A stretch of DNA of 10,032 bases from an uncultured Ruminococcus sp. (GTDB lineage: Bacteria > Bacillota > Clostridia > Oscillospirales > Ruminococcaceae), in assembly GCA_937942105.1 (NCBI GenBank), contig CALDFS010000008.1, forward strand, positions 1 through 10,032, read 5' to 3'. The notes below the pieces were generated by a model, which ran no database searches, was not told where the DNA came from, and was given only the letters and a program-made list of their open reading frames with translations. This document shows, one piece after another, positions 5,993 through 10,032 of the stretch. Numbering within the stretch: position 1 is the stretch's first letter; each line of letters begins with the position of its first letter. The position numbers and the translations under genes were made by a program.

Positions 5993-6021
5993 TTTTCTTT
6001 GAGTACAATATGTGGTATAAT
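5993..6021 (+). promoter_or_regulatory. Extended -10 promoter of rlmB
   Basis: TGG directly before a perfect TATAAT (6016-6021) makes an extended -10. The -35 at 5993-5998 (TTTTCT, 17-base spacer) is weak. The rlmB start codon is 62 bases beyond the -10. Confidence 0.65.
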
Positions 6022-6083
6022 CATATTATCTGAAACTATATATTTGTGAATAAACGCAGGGGCAGCCCTGCTGAAGGATATTT

Positions 6084-6950
6084 ATGGATAACAGATTTGA
6101 AAAGACATCAAAGCCCGCCCGCATGCAGGATAAGACGGTAAGCTCTGCCCGCAGAAGGGATAATGTGCCGGACTGTGCACAGGATGGGCAAAACGTTAAT
6201 AGCTCTTTTTTGGATGACGGCGGATCGGAGCTTATTATAGGCAGAAACCCGGTTATAGAGGCTTTAAAGGCCGATAAGCCGATAGATACCCTTTATGTGA
6301 ATAAGGACGGCGGAGGATCGCTTTCCCATATCATCGACATGGCAAAGAAGCGTGATATAGTTGTTAAGGAAGTGACTTCCGAAAAGCTAAATCATATGAC
6401 CGGCGGGGCATCCCATCAGGGGGTAGCCGCAATGGGCGCGTGCGCAGAGTATTCGAGCATAGATGAAATACTCACTGGCGCCCGTGCAAAGGGCGAGGAG
6501 CCGTTTGTCATCATATGTGACGGGATTGAGGACCCACATAATCTTGGCGCGATAATAAGAACGGCGGAAAGCGCAGGAGCGCACGGGATTATCATTCCAA
6601 AAAGGCGGTCAGCCTCGCTTAATTATACGGTTTTCAAGACCAGTGCGGGAGCGGCAAGCTGGCTTCCGGTGGCAAGGGTTGCAAATATCCCCGCTGCCAT
6701 TGATGAGCTTAAGCAAAACGGAGTATGGATATACGGAACGGACGCTTCCGGCGAAAAATACGATAAGGCAAGCCTGAAAGGACCTATCGGCTTGGTAATA
6801 GGCTCGGAGGGGTTCGGCATGGGAAGGCTTGTTGCAAAGAAGTGCGATTTTATGCTCAGCCTGCCCATGAAGGGCAGAATAACCTCGCTCAACGCATCGG
6901 TCGCGGCGGGAATATTCATGTATGAGGTTGTAAGACAGCGGGAATCATAA
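6084..6950 (+). CDS. rlmB: 23S rRNA (guanosine-2'-O)-methyltransferase, RlmB/TrmH family
   Basis: SPOUT methyltransferase that uses S-adenosylmethionine to methylate a ribose 2'-OH; RlmB acts on G2251 of 23S rRNA in the peptidyl-transferase region. 288 residues. A substrate-binding N-terminal domain starts at ELIIGRNPVIEAL (about 49-61), giving the L30e-like fold. The catalytic domain carries motif 1, D150-P-H-N153-L-G-A-I-I-R159; motif 2, V-I-G240-S-E242-G-F-G; and motif 3, S268-L-N270-A-S-V. N153, R159, E242 and N270 correspond to the family's key positions. The first 45 or so residues are a polar, basic extension not found in the roughly 245-residue E. coli protein; GAAGGA (6073-6078), 5 bases before this ATG, supports keeping it. 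YacO/RlmB paralogues acting on tRNA or other rRNA sites cannot be fully excluded. It has its own promoter and probably continues into the next gene. Confidence 0.92.
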   Translation: MDNRFEKTSKPARMQDKTVSSARRRDNVPDCAQDGQNVNSSFLDDGGSELIIGRNPVIEALKADKPIDTLYVNKDGGGSLSHIIDMAKKRDIVVKEVTSEKLNHMTGGASHQGVAAMGACAEYSSIDEILTGARAKGEEPFVIICDGIEDPHNLGAIIRTAESAGAHGIIIPKRRSASLNYTVFKTSAGAASWLPVARVANIPAAIDELKQNGVWIYGTDASGEKYDKASLKGPIGLVIGSEGFGMGRLVAKKCDFMLSLPMKGRITSLNASVAAGIFMYEVVRQRES

Positions 6951-6963
6951 GTCTTCCGGCAGA

Positions 6964-7019
6964 CGGCTTTTGCAAGCATTTGCGTTGCGTTTGCGTTGCA
7001 TTTGCGCAAAGAAAAGCCG
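6964..7019. repeat. 11-bp tandem repeat enclosed in an 8-bp stem
   Basis: TTTGCGTTGCG (6979-6989), TTTGCGTTGCA (6990-7000) and a partial TTTGCG (7001-7006) run in tandem; a looser copy, TTTGCAAGCA, precedes them. CGGCTTTT (6964-6971) pairs with AAAAGCCG (7012-7019) around the array. It lies between rlmB and the ATPase-like gene with no T run after it, so read-through is likely. Confidence 0.65.
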
Positions 7020-7078
7020 GATAAACAGCTTTTAGCTGACAGACTTGATGGCATACGGCAGTGAAAGGAATGGTTTGC

Positions 7079-9739
7079 ATGGCAGACAGAAATTTATCCG
7101 TTGAGGAAATCATAGAGCAGTATTCACAGAAATCCTCCAAAAAGCCGGAGAGGGAAGCTTTCGATTTGGATTCGTTTATCAACAGCATGGGTGTTTCCGG
7201 GGCTTCCAGGAAGACCGAGGTTATTGAGGATGTTCTTGAAATAGGTGATAACAGCTTCGTATTTGACCCGGAAGAGAATTCCGAGACTTCGGGCACTGCG
7301 GGGTCGGCTTTTGGCGCTGAACCGGTCAGACCTGTTCAGGGCGCTGAGTCTGCGCCTATGGCAGATATGCGCGCAGCACAACGGCAGGAAGAGCCGCCGG
7401 CACAGGCTGTTCATATTCCACCGGCAATAGAGGAGAATGGCGAAGCGGTGGTAAAGCCGCAGATGCCGCAGATAAAGCTTCGGGTCGGAACAGGAACCAC
7501 TCAGGGAACCCAGGCAATAGAAAAGGTGATGGAAAACCGCGAAAAGGCAAAGGCTTTTCTTGCGGATGAAGGGGCAGAGCCGCCTATAGAAGGCGCTCAG
7601 CCGAAAAATCAGGCGAAGCAGCCGGCACAGCAGCAGGAAGCCAAGCCCGCGGAGGAGACTGCTGCAAGGCGCACCCCGCAGGAGCCGGACAATTTAAGAC
7701 CCATAACCGGCAAGGGCGCAGATACCGCCATAATGCAGACCCTTATAAAGCTTAAAAACGAGCGCGGAACAGGCAGGGCGCCTTCGCCGAAGGTAGACCC
7801 TGTAAACCGTGCCTCGATAAACGATATAGATCTGGGGATAGAGAAAAAGGTGATCCCCAACACCGAAATGGGCATAGACGAAAACGCCAGCGAGGAGGAG
7901 AAGCTTGCCTACCTGAACGCCAAGCGGCGCGAAAGGGTAAAAGAATTCATCGCCGAAAACGAGGAAGAGGAAAAGCCACAAAATGGCTCGGTAGCTGATT
8001 TTGAAAGCTTCGACCAGGCGGAAGAGATGTCTGCAACCATATCCGGGCTTAAGCAGAGCTTGGTGGCAAGGCTTTGCGTTCTGCTTGTTATGGGCATCGT
8101 CAGCGCATACCTTACAATAGCGGTGGACAACGGAATCCCGCTTATGGATATTCTTAAACAGTCTACTGCGCATCTGTTCGTAAACGTAATGCTGGGGCTG
8201 GTTTCCTGCTTTGTTTCATATACAGTCATTGCGGTGGGAATCAAAAAGCTGTTCACTCTGAAGGCGGACAGTGACAGTCTTGCCGCTGTGACGGCAATAT
8301 TCAGCCTTGTCGCGGCGACGGCTATGCTCGCCAATTCCGAGCTTGTGCAGAACAGAACTGCCCACGCATACGTAAGTGCGGCAATAATCGCACTGATAGT
8401 CAACACCGTCGGCAAGCTTTTAATCATCACCCGAACCGAGCGCAATTTCAAGTATATTTCGGGCGGATATTCAAAATACGCCGCCATGCATATAGATAAT
8501 GAGGATGTAGCCGCCAAGTTCACCAAGGGCGCGCTGACCGATTTTCCTTCGCTGGCAACGGCTCGCAAGACCGAATTTGTCCGCGACTTCATAAACAACA
8601 GCTATTCCCCCGATCTTACCGACAGCTTCTCTAAATTCTACGTTCCGATAGCCGCTGTGGCTTCTATACTTGTGGGAGTGCTTGCGGTATTCGTCCACCC
8701 TGACAGCGTTGCAGACCTTGAACAGCGCGCGTTCTACGCTTTGAGTTGCGCAGCGGGAACAATGTGTGCAATGAGCGCAATGGGAATGATGCTTGTAACA
8801 AACATCCCACTGGCAAAGGCTTCAAAGAAGTATTTGCAGTCCTCGGCTGTTATGCTGGGCTATTCCGCTGTTGATAAGTTTGCCGATACCAATTCATTGC
8901 TTGTGGACGCCATTGATTTATTCCCGGATGGTATGGTTGAAATCGTCAACTTAAAGCCCGCAAAGAAGGCTTCGTTGGAGGAGGGAATACTTTACGCCGC
9001 ATCGCTCTGCTGTCAGACAGAATCGATTCTTCGCCCGGCGTTCTATAAGATGATAAAGGGCAAAACCGAAATGCTTTACCCGGTTGAGAGCTATATATAT
9101 GAGGATGGCTTGGGTCTTTCTGGCTGGATTGAGAATAAAAGGGTGCTATTCGGCAACAGAACCCTTATGGAAAGCCACTCGGTTGAAGGTCTGCCCACCC
9201 CCGAAAAGGAAAAGGAATATTCCAAGGGAGACAGCTTAACATATCTTTCCATCGGCGGAAATATCGCAATGATATTCGTGGTAAAGCTAAAGGCGTCGGT
9301 TTCCGTTTCGAGGGCGCTTGCCGACCTTGAAAAGCAGAATATCACAGTTATTCTGCGCTCGGTAGACTCGCTTTTGAGCATAACCCGGCTTTCTGAGATG
9401 TTTGAAGTCTCGCCGAACACCTTTAAGCTGCTTCCGTTCAGATATCACTCTGATTACGATTCGCAGACCTCGTATGTTGCCGAGATGTCATCCCCGATGA
9501 TATATTCCGGAAGATTCGCTTCGCTGGCAATGCTTCTTATAGGAGCTAAGCGCCTTCAGCGCTCGGCTACGGCAGGAATAGTAATTCAGGTGCTTTCCGC
9601 CGTTATCGGACTTGTTGCCTGCATAGTTTTCGCGGCGATAGGCTCATTTGGAAGCCTGTTCACGGGAACTGTCGTGATCGCCTACAGCCTTGTGTGGATA
9701 TTGATTACCGCCATAGTGCAGTCGGTGGCGAAGACTTGA
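7079..9739 (+). CDS. Degenerate P1B-type ATPase-like membrane protein with long disordered N-terminus
   Basis: 886 residues. About 1-315 is hydrophilic, rich in Glu, Pro, Gln and Ala, and probably disordered. Predicted membrane segments are at about 330-349, 366-388, 401-418, 430-450, 521-539, 551-573, 832-853 and 861-881: the 4+2+2 layout of heavy-metal P-type ATPases. A short loop stands where the actuator domain should be, with no TGES. The segment-6 CPC site reads N575-I-P577. The phosphorylation motif DKTGT reads D610-A-I-D-L614 in the right context, before P-D-G618. The nucleotide-domain pattern G677-x-G679-x-x-G682, then KRVLFGNRTLM, is well kept; the usual SEHP is E648-S-I-L-R-P. The P-domain TGD reads S-V-D763, and GDGxND is absent. 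Inference: a pseudo-ATPase, possibly still binding nucleotide, with a regulatory or scaffold role. ATG 7079 follows AAAGGA (7064-7069) by 9 bases; the GTG at 7061 lies upstream of that site. Confidence 0.7.
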   Translation: MADRNLSVEEIIEQYSQKSSKKPEREAFDLDSFINSMGVSGASRKTEVIEDVLEIGDNSFVFDPEENSETSGTAGSAFGAEPVRPVQGAESAPMADMRAAQRQEEPPAQAVHIPPAIEENGEAVVKPQMPQIKLRVGTGTTQGTQAIEKVMENREKAKAFLADEGAEPPIEGAQPKNQAKQPAQQQEAKPAEETAARRTPQEPDNLRPITGKGADTAIMQTLIKLKNERGTGRAPSPKVDPVNRASINDIDLGIEKKVIPNTEMGIDENASEEEKLAYLNAKRRERVKEFIAENEEEEKPQNGSVADFESFDQAEEMSATISGLKQSLVARLCVLLVMGIVSAYLTIAVDNGIPLMDILKQSTAHLFVNVMLGLVSCFVSYTVIAVGIKKLFTLKADSDSLAAVTAIFSLVAATAMLANSELVQNRTAHAYVSAAIIALIVNTVGKLLIITRTERNFKYISGGYSKYAAMHIDNEDVAAKFTKGALTDFPSLATARKTEFVRDFINNSYSPDLTDSFSKFYVPIAAVASILVGVLAVFVHPDSVADLEQRAFYALSCAAGTMCAMSAMGMMLVTNIPLAKASKKYLQSSAVMLGYSAVDKFADTNSLLVDAIDLFPDGMVEIVNLKPAKKASLEEGILYAASLCCQTESILRPAFYKMIKGKTEMLYPVESYIYEDGLGLSGWIENKRVLFGNRTLMESHSVEGLPTPEKEKEYSKGDSLTYLSIGGNIAMIFVVKLKASVSVSRALADLEKQNITVILRSVDSLLSITRLSEMFEVSPNTFKLLPFRYHSDYDSQTSYVAEMSSPMIYSGRFASLAMLLIGAKRLQRSATAGIVIQVLSAVIGLVACIVFAAIGSFGSLFTGTVVIAYSLVWILITAIVQSVAKT

Positions 9740-9748
9740 TATCGTATT

Positions 9749-9779
9749 AAAGCAGGAAGATAGCTTCTTCCTGCTTTTT
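9749..9779 (+). terminator. Intrinsic terminator after the ATPase-like gene
   Basis: A perfect 12-bp stem, AAAGCAGGAAGA (9749-9760) with TCTTCCTGCTTT (9766-9777), and a 5-base loop. The T run extends to 9779. It begins 9 bases after the stop codon. Confidence 0.88.
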
Positions 9780-9790
9780 GTAGATGGCGA

Positions 9791-9826
9791 TATTTTAATT
9801 CCCCCGAATTCGGGGGAATTAAAATA
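9791..9826. repeat. 36-bp perfect palindrome
   Basis: The sequence from 9791 to 9826 equals its own reverse complement, centred on GAATTC (9806-9811), with CCCCC and GGGGG blocks flanked by TATTTTAATT and AATTAAAATA. There is no spacer. It directly follows a good terminator, so termination is not needed from it; a repeat element or a dimeric protein site is more likely. Confidence 0.8.
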
Positions 9827-9863
9827 ATGATTCACACGTCCGCAAACAGGTTGACCATCTCAA

Positions 9864-9894
9864 TGCAATATTTTGCCCCGCAAAATTGTATTGC
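9864..9894. repeat. Copy 2 of the 29-base intergenic repeat, with hairpin
   Basis: TGCAATAT (9864-9871), 14 bases and TTGTATT (9886-9892) repeat the pattern at 139-167. This copy also folds: TTTTGC (9871-9876) with GCAAAA (9880-9885), and GCAAT (9865-9869) with ATTGC (9890-9894). Confidence 0.4.
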
Positions 9895-9916
9895 TTGTAG
9901 ACGTCACTTATTTCAG

Positions 9917-9945
9917 ACTTGAAAGTGCCCGATTTCTGGTATCAT
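9917..9945 (+). promoter_or_regulatory. Possible extended -10 promoter for the last gene
   Basis: TGG followed by TATCAT (9940-9945) forms an extended -10; the -35 is weak (ACTTGA at 9917-9922 with a 17-base spacer, or TTGAAA at 9919-9924 with 15). The start codon is 66 bases downstream. Confidence 0.4.
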
Positions 9946-10011
9946 TTTAGACTGAAATTAGTGCTTTACATAAGATGATAACGTCGTTTATATGAAAGGA
10001 ATGATTTTTTG

Positions 10012-10032
10012 ATGAATAGATTCAAAAAGCTG
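10012..10032 (+). CDS. Start of a gene cut by the window edge
   Basis: ATG at 10012 preceded by AAAGGA (9995-10000), 11 bases upstream. Only MNRFKKL is visible. The two Lys residues near the start would fit the n-region of a signal peptide, but seven residues are too few to say what the protein is. Confidence 0.55.

Noticed and set aside
7909..8598. 229-residue ORF antisense to the ATPase-like gene
   Set aside because: Ser/Ala/Thr-rich shadow of codons on the other strand, with no start signals.
9992..10012. Six-codon leader peptide MKGMIF whose stop overlaps the ATG at 10012
   Set aside because: It would begin before the ribosome binding site and has no site of its own; the overlap is probably chance.

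Overview
The window looks like chromosomal DNA from a gut-type member of the Clostridia (Oscillospiraceae/Ruminococcaceae). The reasons are strong AAAGGA/GGAGG ribosome binding sites, sigma-A promoters with extended -10 boxes, tRNA genes that encode their CCA end, U-tailed terminators, small TTTGCTTCGCAAG-type mini-hairpin repeats between genes, and a secreted lipoprotein serpin. Serpins of this kind are known from a few gut anaerobes; the 'siropins' of [Eubacterium] siraeum are one example, and that organism or a relative is a reasonable but unproven guess. No phage, transposase or CRISPR array is visible.

Layout. 1-220: intergenic repeats (a 14-bp inverted repeat, then tandem mini-hairpins). 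221-1579 (+): lipoprotein serpin. 1609-1651: terminator between convergent genes. 1666-3039 (-): membrane-anchored D-Ala-D-Ala carboxypeptidase with its own promoter. 3293-4369 (-): AT-rich NERD-domain protein with a topoisomerase-type zinc ribbon. 4399-4449: a 13-bp match to the 3' end of the nearby tRNA-Leu, plus a perfect hairpin. 4604-4688 (-) tRNA-Leu(UAG) and 4832-4907 (+) tRNA-Ala(CGC): two divergent tRNA units with clear promoters and terminators. 4944-5613: a 670-base non-coding stretch holding two related stem-loops, a cluster of TTCAAC/GTTGAA repeats and a 12-bp direct repeat. 5614-5961 (+): small tail-anchored protein of unknown role. 6084-6950 (+): RlmB-type 23S rRNA 2'-O-methyltransferase. 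7079-9739 (+): an 886-residue membrane protein that reads as a degenerate heavy-metal P-type ATPase behind a long disordered N-terminus. 9749-10011: terminator, 36-bp perfect palindrome, a repeat also seen at 139-167, and a promoter. 10012-10032 (+): first seven codons of a further gene.

Most genes are housekeeping or envelope functions and appear to be separate transcription units; only rlmB and the ATPase-like gene look likely to be co-transcribed. The two most unusual items are the ATPase-like protein, which keeps the P1B layout (4+2+2 membrane segments, GxGxxG nucleotide-domain motif, an Asp at the phosphorylation site) but has lost DKTGT, TGES, the CPC metal site and GDGxND, and the structured non-coding stretch before the small tail-anchored gene.
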